Source: Pseudomonas fluorescens
Lineage (GTDB): Bacteria > Pseudomonadota > Gammaproteobacteria > Pseudomonadales > Pseudomonadaceae
Length of the DNA: 64,000 bases
Direction: 5' to 3'
Assembly: GCF_019212185.1 (NCBI RefSeq)
Contig: NZ_CP078138.1
Coordinates: forward strand, 226,001-290,000
Of the stretch, positions 1 to 8,750 are shown piece after piece (position 1 is the first letter of the stretch; the number at the start of each line of letters is the position of its first letter). The notes under the pieces were generated by a model, which was not told the origin of the DNA, ran no database searches, and saw nothing but the letters and a program-made list of their open reading frames with translations. The translations under genes and the position numbers were made by a program.

Positions 1-699
1 GATTTCGACCGTGAATTGTCTGCTCAGGGCGTGGGCAACATGCTCTGCGGTCTGCTGGGCGCCTTGCCGATGACCGGAGTGATCGTGCGCAGTTCGGCCA
101 ACGTTCAGGCGGGAGCCAAAACGCGTCTGTCGGCCATTTTGCATGGCGTCTGGTTGCTGGGATTTGTGCTGCTGCTCTCCAGCGTCCTGCAAAGCATCCC
201 GGTAGCCAGTCTTGCGGGGGTGTTGGTGTATACGGGGATCAAGCTGGTCGATCTCAAGGCGTTTCGTGGCCTGCAGCGCTATGGTCGGTTGCCGATGCTG
301 ACTTACGCCGTCACTGCACTGGCGATCATCTTCAGCGACTTGTTGACGGGAGTGCTGATCGGCTTTGGCCTGACCCTGGTGAAACTGGCCTGGAAGGCAT
401 CCCGCCTGAAAATCAGTCTGGTCGATCTGGCGCCGCAGGGAGAAATGGAATTGCGGCTGACTGGCGCTGCGACCTTTCTCAAGGTGCCAGCGTTGTCGCG
501 GGCATTGCAGGCCATTCCGGCGGGTGCAACGGTGCATGTGCCACTGAACAACCTCAGTTACATCGACCATGCCTGCCTGGAATTGCTGGAGGAATGGGAT
601 CGGGCCAATCAGAGCAAGGGATCGCGGTTGGTGATCGAGGCGCGTGGATTGAAACGTCGACTGGAGGGGCGATTGCGGACTACGGTGGGGCTTGGTTAA
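1..699 (+). CDS. SulP family anion transporter, C-terminal part (cut by window start)
   Basis: The reading frame is open from base 1 (D-F-D-R-E-L-S-A-Q-G), so only about 232 C-terminal residues are visible. The text N-M-L-C-G-L-L-G-A-L-P-M-T-G-V-I-V-R-S-S, followed by several hydrophobic segments, is typical of the last membrane part of SulP/SLC26 anion permeases. The last ~85 residues form a cytoplasmic STAS-like domain. Family members move sulfate, bicarbonate or other anions across the inner membrane. In P. aeruginosa a SulP gene lies upstream of the cox locus, as here. The substrate cannot be told from this fragment. Confidence 0.85.
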   Translation, partial: DFDRELSAQGVGNMLCGLLGALPMTGVIVRSSANVQAGAKTRLSAILHGVWLLGFVLLLSSVLQSIPVASLAGVLVYTGIKLVDLKAFRGLQRYGRLPMLTYAVTALAIIFSDLLTGVLIGFGLTLVKLAWKASRLKISLVDLAPQGEMELRLTGAATFLKVPALSRALQAIPAGATVHVPLNNLSYIDHACLELLEEWDRANQSKGSRLVIEARGLKRRLEGRLRTTVGLG

Positions 700-755
700 A
701 GCGAAAGATCGCAGTCTGCAGGGATTTCTGCTGGCTGCGATCTCTCAAAAAGGGG

Positions 756-1406
756 TCAAGCTGCCGGTTGATCCAGTTCCAGACCAACACCCAACTGGCG
801 GGACAGGCACGGCCAGCGTTTCCAGGCAGCACCGGTGTCCGGGCTGTTGAGTTTTTCCCGGTAGGCTTCGACCGATTCCAGGGCGAAGCTGTCTTCGTCG
901 AGCATTTCGTCGACGGCATGATGAACCGCCTCATCCAGTTGATTGGCGAAATCTTCGCCGATCAACTGGTGGGCAATCAGGTTGGCGACAGTCATGTCCA
1001 AGGGGATCAGTGGCTGGCCAAAATGCTTGATGTACAGGTCATTCACTTCCTCTACCAGGCGATGTGCGAGGTAGGCTTCGTCCAGCAGACAGTCGAGGCC
1101 GACATGGCCCTGCATGATTTCCGGTGGCTGGATGAAGAACTGTTCGGCGATCTTCAATACCGGTTTGATCTGCGATTCGATACCGGCTTCTCGCGCGACT
1201 TCATTGGCCGCGTCCAGCAGGTCGGGTACCTGGTCGATGTAAGCAGCAACAAAACGGGTCATCGCGCCGTTGGCGTCGACCTCGGGTAACTTGATGGCGT
1301 CATGCAGGTGAGGCAGTTGGTCTTCCAGCTGACGGCTCAGCTGACCGGTTTCGGACTCATGTTGCTGTGCACGTTGAATCTGCTCGCGCAATGCGGCGGT
1401 GTTCAT
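756..1406 (-). CDS. Conserved hypothetical protein next to the cox locus
   Basis: A protein of 216 residues. I take the ATG at 1406 (M-N-T-A-A-L-R-E-Q) rather than the longer frame up to 1448, because a CTGGAG Shine-Dalgarno stands just upstream of it. The protein is acidic, mostly helical and soluble, with no signal peptide, membrane segment or recognised catalytic motif. A gene in this position, transcribed away from coxB, is also found beside cox in P. aeruginosa (PA0104-like). I cannot assign a function. The position suggests, but does not show, a link to anion transport or respiration. Confidence 0.75.
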   Translation of the reverse strand: MNTAALREQIQRAQQHESETGQLSRQLEDQLPHLHDAIKLPEVDANGAMTRFVAAYIDQVPDLLDAANEVAREAGIESQIKPVLKIAEQFFIQPPEIMQGHVGLDCLLDEAYLAHRLVEEVNDLYIKHFGQPLIPLDMTVANLIAHQLIGEDFANQLDEAVHHAVDEMLDEDSFALESVEAYREKLNSPDTGAAWKRWPCLSRQLGVGLELDQPAA

Positions 1407-1448
1407 GAAAACTCCAGGAAACGAAGGCAGGAAAATAGGGGAAGACAT

Positions 1449-1779
1449 AAGTTAGCTTGCTTATGAAAACCCTTAAGACGTATTTGTCATAATTATTTCA
1501 CCTTTGATGCGTATAGGTTATATCCATTTGCCATCATCCACCCCACATCCTTCTCCATCCGTGGCCCATGGCGCAAGTCTAGGGTGTTTCAGCTGATTTA
1601 CGCCGTCGCGTTGCGAGGTCGTACTCCCTGTCTATACTCGGTTTTGTATGAAGTTAGCTGATGACGCCCGACTGCATGTGCAGCAAGGCTTGGCGGTTTA
1701 AGTTCGTAGTCTAGGTAGCCGCTCCCTTGGACGCAGGTGAAAGCCGGCGGGATAACAAGAACGATAAGGGGAACCCGCA
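1449..1779. other. Intergenic region upstream of coxB
   Basis: This 331-base gap separates the divergent hypothetical gene and coxB. No open frame with coding character is seen. It should hold the promoters of both; the only recognisable element is the RpoS-like -10 box given separately. The left part (about 1460-1540) is AT-rich. Confidence 0.5.
1630..1640 (+). promoter_or_regulatory. RpoS-like -10 element for the cox operon
   Basis: TCTATACT (1631-1638) matches the extended sigmaS -10 consensus KCTAYRCT. There is no good -35 hexamer 17 bases upstream, which is tolerated by RpoS. The 5' leader would be about 135 bases. In P. aeruginosa the aa3 oxidase is known to be induced in starvation in an RpoS-dependent way, which fits. 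The site is inferred from sequence only. Confidence 0.5.
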
Positions 1780-2907
1780 ATGATGCGACATCCACAAGTC
1801 TGGATGGGCCTCCTGTTGTGGTCGGTTTTCAGTCAGGCGCAAGCCGCCTGGACTGTGAATATGGCGCCTGGGGCTACTGAAATCAGTCACGCAGTGTTCG
1901 ACCTGCACATGACCATCTTCTGGATCTGTGTAGTGATCGGCATCATCGTCTTTGGGGCGATGTTCTGGTCGATGATCATGCATCGGCGCTCCACCGGACA
2001 GGAAGCCGCCAAATTCCATGAAAGCACGACGGTCGAGATTCTCTGGACCATCGTGCCTTTCATCATCCTGGTCGCCATGGCTGTTCCGGCGACCGCCACC
2101 CTGATCAAGATGTACGACAGCAGTGAGCCGGATATCGATATCCAGGTCACCGGCTATCAGTGGAAGTGGCACTACAAATACCTGGGCCAGGACGTCGAGT
2201 TCTTCAGCAACCTGGCCACGCCTCAAGAACAGATCCACAACAAGAGCGCCAAGAGCGAGCATTACCTGTTGGAAGTCGACCAGCCGCTGGTGCTGCCGGT
2301 GGGGGCCAAGGTGCGCTTCCTGGTGACCTCGGCCGACGTTATCCACTCGTGGTGGGTGCCGGCATTCGCGGTCAAGCGTGATGCGATTCCCGGGTTCGTC
2401 AACGAGGCCTGGACTCGCGTCGACAAGCCCGGCCTCTACCGTGGGCAGTGCGCCGAGTTGTGCGGCAAGGACCACGGCTTCATGCCGATCGTGGTCGACG
2501 TCAAAACCAAGGCCGACTACGACACCTGGCTCGCCGAACGCAAGGCCGAAGCCGCCAAGCTCAAGGAGCTGACCAGCAAGGAATGGACGCTGGACGAGCT
2601 CAAGGAGCGCGGCGACAAGATCTATCACACCACCTGCGTGGCCTGTCACCAGGCCGAAGGCCAGGGTCTGCCGCCGATGTTCCCGGCACTCAAGGGCTCG
2701 AAAATCGCCACCGGTCCGAAGGACGCTCACCTGAGCATCGTCTTCCACGGCAAACCGGGAACCGCCATGGCGGCGTTCGGCAAGCAGCTGTCGGAAGTCG
2801 ATATCGCCGCCGTCGTTACCTACGAGCGTAACGCCTGGGGTAACAACAAAGGCGATATGGTCACGCCGAAAGACGTGCTGGCCCTGAAACAGGCGGAAAG
2901 CAAATGA
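1780..2907 (+). CDS. coxB: Cytochrome c oxidase subunit II with fused cytochrome c domain
   Basis: Subunit II of the aa3-type terminal oxidase; it takes electrons from cytochrome c into the CuA centre. The 375-residue product has a signal sequence (to about residue 22), two membrane helices (about 45-66 and 86-107) and a periplasmic cupredoxin domain. CuA ligands are visible: H189, C224, E226, C228, H232 and M235. A C-terminal haem c domain carries C-V-A-C-H at 286-290, so the enzyme is of the caa3 kind. An AAGGGGA Shine-Dalgarno precedes two adjacent ATG codons (1780, 1783); either could start. First gene of the cox operon; coxA begins 82 bases downstream. Confidence 0.97.
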   Translation: MMRHPQVWMGLLLWSVFSQAQAAWTVNMAPGATEISHAVFDLHMTIFWICVVIGIIVFGAMFWSMIMHRRSTGQEAAKFHESTTVEILWTIVPFIILVAMAVPATATLIKMYDSSEPDIDIQVTGYQWKWHYKYLGQDVEFFSNLATPQEQIHNKSAKSEHYLLEVDQPLVLPVGAKVRFLVTSADVIHSWWVPAFAVKRDAIPGFVNEAWTRVDKPGLYRGQCAELCGKDHGFMPIVVDVKTKADYDTWLAERKAEAAKLKELTSKEWTLDELKERGDKIYHTTCVACHQAEGQGLPPMFPALKGSKIATGPKDAHLSIVFHGKPGTAMAAFGKQLSEVDIAAVVTYERNAWGNNKGDMVTPKDVLALKQAESK

Positions 2908-2989
2908 GCCGCTCGATTGCATGTTCCCGTGAACGCCTGGGGCTCAACCCCCCAGGCCGCCCAGCCCATTGGTTTGCAGGAGAAAGGAC

Positions 2990-4582
2990 ATGAGCGCAGT
3001 GATCGATGACCATGGTCATGCCGGCCATGACCACGCCCATGGTCCCGCCAAGGGCTTGATGCGCTGGGTGCTGACCACCAACCACAAGGACATCGGCACC
3101 CTGTACCTGTGGTTCAGTTTCATGATGTTCCTGCTGGGCGGATCGTTTGCCATGGTGATCCGCGCCGAGCTGTTCCAGCCCGGGCTGCAGATTGTCGAAC
3201 CGGCCTTCTTCAACCAGATGACCACCATGCATGGCCTGGTGATGGTCTTCGGTGCGGTGATGCCGGCGTTTGTCGGCCTGGCCAACTGGATGATTCCGCT
3301 GATGATCGGGGCGCCGGACATGGCCCTGCCGCGGATGAACAACTTCAGTTTCTGGCTGCTGCCGGCAGCCTTCCTGATGCTGGTCTCGACCTTGTTCATG
3401 CCCGGTGGCGGACCGAACTTCGGTTGGACCTTCTACGCACCGCTGTCCACCACCTACGCCCCGGAAAGCGTGACCTTTTTCATCTTCGCCATCCACCTGA
3501 TGGGTATCAGTTCGATCATGGGCGCGATTAACGTCATCGCGACCATCCTCAACCTGCGCGCCCCGGGCATGACCTTGATGAAGATGCCGCTGTTCGTCTG
3601 GACCTGGCTGATCACCGCCTTCCTGCTGATCGCGGTGATGCCGGTACTGGCCGGTTGCGTGACGATGATGCTGATGGACATCCACTTCGGCACCAGCTTC
3701 TTCAGTGCCGCCGGTGGCGGTGACCCGGTGTTGTTCCAGCACGTGTTCTGGTTCTTCGGTCACCCCGAGGTGTACATCATGATTCTGCCGGCGTTCGGCG
3801 CCGTCAGCTCGATCATTCCGACCTTTTCGCGCAAGCCGCTGTTCGGCTACACCTCGATGGTCTATGCGACGGCGAGCATCGCTTTCCTGTCGTTCATCGT
3901 CTGGGCGCACCACATGTTCGTGGTGGGCATCCCGTTGGTGGGTGAGCTGTTCTTCATGTACGCCACGTTGCTGATCGCGGTGCCCACTGGGGTAAAGGTG
4001 TTTAACTGGGCCAGTACCATGTGGCAGGGATCGCTGACGTTCGAGACGCCCATGCTGTTCGCCGTGGCGTTCGTGATTCTGTTCTCGATCGGTGGCTTTT
4101 CGGGGTTGATGCTGGCGATCGCTCCGGCGGACTTCCAGTATCAGGACACCTACTTCGTGGTGGCGCACTTTCACTACGTGCTGGTGCCGGGCGCAATCTT
4201 CGGGATCTTCGCCTCGGCCTACTACTGGATGCCGAAGTGGACCGGCCACATGTATGACGAGACCCTCGGCAAGCTGCATTTCTGGCTGTCCTTCATCGGC
4301 ATGAACATGGCGTTCTTCCCGATGCACTTCGTCGGGCTGGCGGGCATGCCGCGGCGGATCCCGGACTACAACCTGCAGTTCGCCGACTTCAACATGGTCT
4401 CGTCGATTGGCGCGTTCATGTTCGGCGCCACGCAGATTTTCTTCCTGTTCATTGTGATCAAGACCATTCGCGGTGGCCCACCCGCCCCAGCGAAACCCTG
4501 GGATGGTGCCGAAGGCCTGGAGTGGGAAATTCCATCGCCAGCGCCGTATCACACCTTCACTACACCGCCAGATGTGAAGTGA
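2990..4582 (+). CDS. coxA: Cytochrome c oxidase subunit I
   Basis: Catalytic subunit of the aa3-type oxidase, an inner-membrane proton pump that reduces oxygen at the haem a3-CuB site. It has 530 residues and about twelve membrane helices. The visible haem-copper motifs are H-G-L-V-M-V-F, H-P-E-V-Y (CuB histidine cross-linked to tyrosine), W-A-H-H-M-F, and H-F-H-Y-V with the two haem histidines. I start at the ATG at 2990, preceded by CAGGAGAAAGG, and not at the upstream in-frame codon at 2969. A His-rich N-terminus (H-G-H-A-G-H-D-H-A-H) precedes helix 1. ctaG follows after 21 bases. Confidence 0.97.
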   Translation: MSAVIDDHGHAGHDHAHGPAKGLMRWVLTTNHKDIGTLYLWFSFMMFLLGGSFAMVIRAELFQPGLQIVEPAFFNQMTTMHGLVMVFGAVMPAFVGLANWMIPLMIGAPDMALPRMNNFSFWLLPAAFLMLVSTLFMPGGGPNFGWTFYAPLSTTYAPESVTFFIFAIHLMGISSIMGAINVIATILNLRAPGMTLMKMPLFVWTWLITAFLLIAVMPVLAGCVTMMLMDIHFGTSFFSAAGGGDPVLFQHVFWFFGHPEVYIMILPAFGAVSSIIPTFSRKPLFGYTSMVYATASIAFLSFIVWAHHMFVVGIPLVGELFFMYATLLIAVPTGVKVFNWASTMWQGSLTFETPMLFAVAFVILFSIGGFSGLMLAIAPADFQYQDTYFVVAHFHYVLVPGAIFGIFASAYYWMPKWTGHMYDETLGKLHFWLSFIGMNMAFFPMHFVGLAGMPRRIPDYNLQFADFNMVSSIGAFMFGATQIFFLFIVIKTIRGGPPAPAKPWDGAEGLEWEIPSPAPYHTFTTPPDVK

Positions 4583-4603
4583 ACGGCGCGGAGGATCGAC
4601 ACC

Positions 4604-5161
4604 ATGGCTGACTCGATCTCGATGAAAAAACTAGTCACCCGGCTGTTGCTGGTGGTGGTGGCGATGTTTGTCTTTGGTTTTGCCCTGGTGCCGATTTACG
4701 ACGTGATGTGCAAGGCGTTGGGCATCAATGGCAAGACCGGTGGCCAGTACACGGGTGAGCAGCAGGTGGATGCTTCGCGCCAGGTGCGGGTGCAGTTCCT
4801 GTCGACCAATGCCATCGACATGGTCTGGGATTTCTATCCCAAATCCGATGACATCGTGGTCCATCCGGGGGCGGTGAACGAGATGATCTTCATCGCGCGT
4901 AATCCCAGTGACCACCCCATGAGCGCCCAGGCGGTGCCGAGCATTTCGCCCAGCGCTGCGGCGATGTACTTCCACAAGACCGAATGCTTCTGCTTTACCC
5001 AGCAAGTGCTGCAGCCCGGTCAGCAGATCGAGATGCCGGTACGTTTCATCGTTGACCGCGATATGCCCAAGGATGTGAAGCACCTGACGCTGGCTTACAC
5101 GCTGTTCGATATCACTGCACGTCATCCGCCCGTGGCCGTCGCCGAGAAGACCGGTGGCTAG
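4604..5161 (+). CDS. ctaG: Cytochrome c oxidase assembly protein CtaG/Cox11
   Basis: Cox11-type copper chaperone that delivers Cu(I) to the CuB site of subunit I. The 185-residue protein has one N-terminal membrane anchor (about 13-33) followed by a periplasmic immunoglobulin-like domain. The copper-binding pair is seen as K-T-E-C-F-C-F-T, the C-F-C motif of Cox11. GGAGG lies 7 bases before the ATG. It sits between coxA and coxC, the usual order in Pseudomonas, which supports the role. Confidence 0.95.
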   Translation: MADSISMKKLVTRLLLVVVAMFVFGFALVPIYDVMCKALGINGKTGGQYTGEQQVDASRQVRVQFLSTNAIDMVWDFYPKSDDIVVHPGAVNEMIFIARNPSDHPMSAQAVPSISPSAAAMYFHKTECFCFTQQVLQPGQQIEMPVRFIVDRDMPKDVKHLTLAYTLFDITARHPPVAVAEKTGG

Positions 5162-5194
5162 ACGTTCAAGCGTGCCCGATAAGGAGAACAATAA

Positions 5195-6082
5195 ATGGCA
5201 ACTCATGAGCACTATTACGTACCCGCCCAGAGCAAATGGCCGATCATCGCCACCATCGGCATGTTCGTCACGGTGTTCGGCCTGGGCACCTGGTTCAACG
5301 ACCTCAAGGCGGCGCGCCCGGAATCCCACGGCCCGCTGATCTTTTTCGTCGGCGGTCTGCTACTGGCCTACATGCTGTTTGGCTGGTTCGGCGCGGTGAT
5401 CAAGGAGAGTCGTGCGGGGTTGTACAGTGCGCAACTCGATCGCTCATTCCGCTGGGGCATGAGCTGGTTTATCTTCTCCGAAGTGATGTTCTTCATCGCC
5501 TTCTTTGGCGCGCTGTTCTACGTGCGCCATGTCTCGGGTCCGGCGTTGGGTGGTGAAGGCACCAAAGGCATCGCCCACATGCTCTGGCCGAACTTCCAGT
5601 TCGTCTGGCCGCTGCTGGAAAACCCGGACTCCAAACTGTTCCCGCCACCCAAGGACGTCATCAGCCCCTGGGGCTTGCCGCTGCTCAATACAGTCATTCT
5701 GGTGACGTCCAGTATCACCGTGACCATCGCCCACCATGCTCTGAAAAAAGGCCATCGCGGCGCGCTGAAAATCTGGTTGGCCCTGACCGTATTGCTGGGC
5801 TGCGCGTTCCTCGGCTTCCAGGCTGAAGAGTATATCCACGCTTATAAAGAGCTGGGCCTGACCCTCGGTTCGGGCATCTACGGCGCGACTTTCTTCATGC
5901 TCACCGGTTTCCATGGCGCCCACGTGACCATCGGCACCCTGATTCTGTTCGTGATGCTGATGCGGGTCCTGCGCGGGCATTTCGATGCCGAGCACCAATT
6001 CGGCTTCGAAGCCGCGAGCTGGTACTGGCACTTTGTGGACGTGGTGTGGATCGGCTTGTTTGTCTTCGTCTACGTGCTTTGA
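5195..6082 (+). CDS. coxC: Cytochrome c oxidase subunit III
   Basis: Third core subunit of the aa3 oxidase; it has no redox centre and stabilises the proton-pumping subunit I. The 295 residues contain seven predicted membrane helices and the family text F-F-G-A-L-F-Y-V-R-H and W-Y-W-H-F-V-D-V-V-W. An AAGGAG Shine-Dalgarno stands 8 bases before the ATG at 5195. It closes the first block of cox genes; the next gene, a small membrane protein, is on the opposite strand and ends 7 bases away. Confidence 0.96.
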   Translation: MATHEHYYVPAQSKWPIIATIGMFVTVFGLGTWFNDLKAARPESHGPLIFFVGGLLLAYMLFGWFGAVIKESRAGLYSAQLDRSFRWGMSWFIFSEVMFFIAFFGALFYVRHVSGPALGGEGTKGIAHMLWPNFQFVWPLLENPDSKLFPPPKDVISPWGLPLLNTVILVTSSITVTIAHHALKKGHRGALKIWLALTVLLGCAFLGFQAEEYIHAYKELGLTLGSGIYGATFFMLTGFHGAHVTIGTLILFVMLMRVLRGHFDAEHQFGFEAASWYWHFVDVVWIGLFVFVYVL

Positions 6083-6088
6083 GGCCGT

Positions 6089-6292
6089 TTACCAGGGGGC
6101 ATGAGAGACCAGCTGGCCGCTGAAGAAGCCCCAGGCGATCAGGCCGACGGTGACGGCGGCCAGGCCAACGCGAACACTCAGGGCGATCACCAGGCGATGT
6201 GAGCTGCTGTCGTCCTTGACCAGAAAAAACAGGCCGCTGAACAGGCTGACAACCGTGGCAATCAGCATCAGGACGATGGCTGCTTTGAGCAT
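6089..6292 (-). CDS. Small twin-transmembrane protein (DUF2909 type)
   Basis: A 67-residue protein with two hydrophobic helices (about 3-24 and 38-58) joined by a short charged loop with K-D-D-S-S-S-H-R. The start M-L-K-A-A-I-V at 6292 has a GGAG site before it; the longer frame to 6322 lacks one. Genes of this DUF2909 type stand between coxC and SURF1 in pseudomonads, but on the opposite strand to the oxidase genes. A role in oxidase assembly is possible from position only; no function is known to me. Confidence 0.8.
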   Translation of the reverse strand: MLKAAIVLMLIATVVSLFSGLFFLVKDDSSSHRLVIALSVRVGLAAVTVGLIAWGFFSGQLVSHAPW

Positions 6293-6363
6293 GGGGACAC
6301 TCCGGGGGAAACGCGTATGCATTTGAGTATAGCCAGCTCGCCCGCTGACTTTCTGGCGCGGCC

Positions 6364-7104
6364 ATGAAGCATTTCCGCCCGGGTCTCGTGCCGAGCCTGG
6401 TGGTGGCGCTGTTGCTGCCGCTGCTGGTCTCGCTCGGCTTCTGGCAACTGGCCCGTGGCGAGCAAAAAAAGCTGCTCATGGACAGTTACGCCGAACGCCG
6501 GGCGGGCGAGCCAGTGGCCGTCGCTGAGTTGCTGCACAGCTCTGATCCGGCCTTCAGGCGGGTCAGCCTACACGGCCATTTCGACGTCGAACACAGCGTG
6601 CTGCTGGACAACCGGCAGCGCGATGGCAAGGTCGGCGTCGAGTTGCTGCAGCCATTTCTCGATCAGGCCAGCGGCCAATGGCTGTTGGTCAATCGCGGTT
6701 GGTTGCCGTGGCCGGACCGGCGCACACCGCCGGCATTCAGCACACCCGAGCAGGCATTGAGCCTGACCGCGTGGGTCTATGTCGCTCCCGGTACCACCTT
6801 TCAACTGCATGCCGATCCCCTTCAGGCCAACTGGCCGCGGCTGGTGACGGCGATCGCCCCGCAAAAGCTCTGGGACGAACTGGGTCGCAGCGGTTTCGCC
6901 TACGAAATTCGCACAGAAGCCGGGCCTGCGGCCTACCAGGCCGACTGGCCAGTGGTGTCCATGGGCCCGGAAAAACACCTCGGTTATGCCGTGCAGTGGT
7001 TCGCCATGGCGCTCGCACTGTTCGGCCTCTATCTCTACCTCGGATGGCACAACGCAAGGGAGAAAAACCATGGGAGCGGCCATGAATCCACCCAACATGT
7101 CTAA
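6364..7104 (+). CDS. SURF1 family oxidase assembly protein
   Basis: SURF1/Shy1-type inner-membrane protein that helps place haem a into subunit I of cytochrome oxidase. The 246 residues show the family plan: an N-terminal membrane helix (about 9-27), a large periplasmic domain with L-L-D-N-R and L-L-V-N-R-G-W-L-P, and a second helix near the C-terminus (H-L-G-Y-A-V-Q-W-F-A-M-A). Its end overlaps the next gene by 35 bases, pointing to one transcript with the ctaA/ctaB genes downstream. Confidence 0.93.
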   Translation: MKHFRPGLVPSLVVALLLPLLVSLGFWQLARGEQKKLLMDSYAERRAGEPVAVAELLHSSDPAFRRVSLHGHFDVEHSVLLDNRQRDGKVGVELLQPFLDQASGQWLLVNRGWLPWPDRRTPPAFSTPEQALSLTAWVYVAPGTTFQLHADPLQANWPRLVTAIAPQKLWDELGRSGFAYEIRTEAGPAAYQADWPVVSMGPEKHLGYAVQWFAMALALFGLYLYLGWHNAREKNHGSGHESTQHV

Positions 7105-7660
7105 TGCACAGGCGCCTCAACGGCGGCGTGGACGTTGGCAGTTGATCCTGATTGTGCTGATGGTGATCGGTCCGATGATCCTCGCCACCGGCATGTACAA
7201 ATTGCAGTTCTGGGTGCCGGACGGGCGCAGCTATCACGGCGAACTGATCGGCAATGGCCAGGGGCGCGCCGACCTGGGGGTGCAGGCGGACGAGCAGCGC
7301 TGGCAGATGCTGGTGACGGCGCCGAAGGAGTGTTCGGTCGATTGCCAGCAACTGGTGTACCTCGCCCGGCAGATCCAGGTCGGCCTGAACCGTGATGCTG
7401 CCCGCGCCAGTCACGCCCTGGCGGTCGCCCAGCCGTTGAGTGCCGATTACGACGCCAAGCTCAAGCGCGAGTACCCACAACTGCAGCGCTATCCGCTGGA
7501 CCTTGGGACCTACAACAAAGCCGTGGAAGGCAAAAGTGCGGCGCAACTGTGGATCATCGATCCCCACGGCAACCTGGTGCTGCGCTACGGCCCCACCGTC
7601 AAAGGCAAGGACCTGCTCAACGACCTGCGCCACCTGCTGAAACTGTCGAATATCGGATAA
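7070..7660 (+). CDS. Cox-locus membrane-anchored thioredoxin-like protein
   Basis: A 196-residue protein with one N-terminal membrane helix (about residues 22-42) and a periplasmic domain. The ATG at 7070 has AAGGGA upstream and lies inside the end of the SURF1 gene; the ATG at 7082 is an alternative. The end of the domain (L-W-I-I-D-P-H-G-N-L-V-L-R-Y) resembles the Sco/thioredoxin fold, but the CxxxC copper motif is missing; only C-S-V-D-C is present near the middle. The same gene stands between SURF1 and ctaA in P. aeruginosa. A role in oxidase assembly is inferred from context. Confidence 0.8.
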   Translation: MGAAMNPPNMSNAQAPQRRRGRWQLILIVLMVIGPMILATGMYKLQFWVPDGRSYHGELIGNGQGRADLGVQADEQRWQMLVTAPKECSVDCQQLVYLARQIQVGLNRDAARASHALAVAQPLSADYDAKLKREYPQLQRYPLDLGTYNKAVEGKSAAQLWIIDPHGNLVLRYGPTVKGKDLLNDLRHLLKLSNIG

Positions 7661-7670
7661 GGGCATCGTC

Positions 7671-8750
7671 ATGGCCAAACCTGGATTTCGCCTCGCGCTG
7701 TTTGCCACCTTGCTGGCGCTGATTGTCGTGTTGCTGGGGGCCTACACTCGGCTGACCCATGCCGGCCTTGGCTGTCCGGACTGGCCGGGGTGCTATGGGT
7801 TTATCAGCGTACCGAAAAGCGAAGCCCAACTGGCCCATGCCGAATTGCACTTTCCAGATACCCCGGTCGAGGCCCACAAGGGCTGGAACGAGATGATCCA
7901 CCGTTATTTCGCCGGGACCCTGGGCCTGCTGATCGTGTTGCTGGCGGCGCGTGCCTGGACTCACCGCAAGCATCCCGATCAACCGCTGAAACTGCCGTTG
8001 TTCCTGATGGCGGTGGTGTTCGCCCAAGCGGCGTTCGGCATGTGGACCGTGACCCTCAAACTGTGGCCGCAGGTGGTGACCGGGCATTTGCTCGGCGGCT
8101 TCGCCACCCTGAGCCTGTTGTTCCTGTTGACCCTGAGGTTGTCTGGCGTGTTGCCGGCGCTGATCGTGCCGCGCCGCTTGCAGTATTGGGCAACTGCTGG
8201 TCTGTTGCTGGTGATCGGTCAGATCGCCCTGGGTGGCTGGGTCAGTTCCAATTATGCGGCGGTGGCGTGCATTGATTTCCCGACCTGCCATGGTCAATGG
8301 CTGCCACCGGCGGACTTCGCCAACGGCTTTCATCTGACCCAGCATATCGGCCCCAATTACCTCGGCGGACAGCTCGACAGTGATGCGCGCACCGCCATCC
8401 ACCTGACCCACCGCATCGGCGCCTTGCTGGTGACCCTGGTGTTGCTGGGCCTGGCCTGGCAACTGAAAGTGGTCGGCATGACTCGCCTGGCCGGCCTGGT
8501 GTTGCTGGCGCTGGCCACGCAGATCACGCTGGGCATCAGCAATGTGCTGTTTCACCTGCCCCTGCCGGTGGCCGTGGCACACAACGCCGGAGGCGCGGCG
8601 CTGTTGCTGACCCTGGTGCTGGTCAACTACCACGCCCGCACCAGCCTGGTCCGGGTCGAGCAACAGGCGCTCGGACGCTGGCGCTTCAGCCCGCGTAAAC
8701 ATGCGGCTGGGCCGATAACCATAAAAGGAGAAATGCCATGGCGACTCTGA
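7671..8750 (+). CDS. ctaA: Haem A synthase (COX15/CtaA)
   Basis: Oxidises the C8 methyl of haem O to a formyl group, giving haem A for the aa3 oxidase. The 359 residues form about eight membrane helices in two similar halves, each with conserved haem-binding histidines: H-R-Y-F-A-G and H-L-L-G-G in the first, H-L-T-H-R and H-N-A-G-G in the second. The [16 protein letters not shown] motif near the N-terminus is diagnostic. It overlaps ctaB by 13 bases, so the two haem-modifying enzymes are translationally linked. Confidence 0.96.
   Translation: MAKPGFRLALFATLLALIVVLLGAYTRLTHAGLGCPDWPGCYGFISVPKSEAQLAHAELHFPDTPVEAHKGWNEMIHRYFAGTLGLLIVLLAARAWTHRKHPDQPLKLPLFLMAVVFAQAAFGMWTVTLKLWPQVVTGHLLGGFATLSLLFLLTLRLSGVLPALIVPRRLQYWATAGLLLVIGQIALGGWVSSNYAAVACIDFPTCHGQWLPPADFANGFHLTQHIGPNYLGGQLDSDARTAIHLTHRIGALLVTLVLLGLAWQLKVVGMTRLAGLVLLALATQITLGISNVLFHLPLPVAVAHNAGGAALLLTLVLVNYHARTSLVRVEQQALGRWRFSPRKHAAGPITIKGEMPWRL

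Noticed and set aside
2861..4552. 563-residue open frame antisense to coxA
   Set aside because: It covers coxA on the other strand and gives an extreme His/Arg/Asp/Gln-rich product without family features; a shadow of codon bias.
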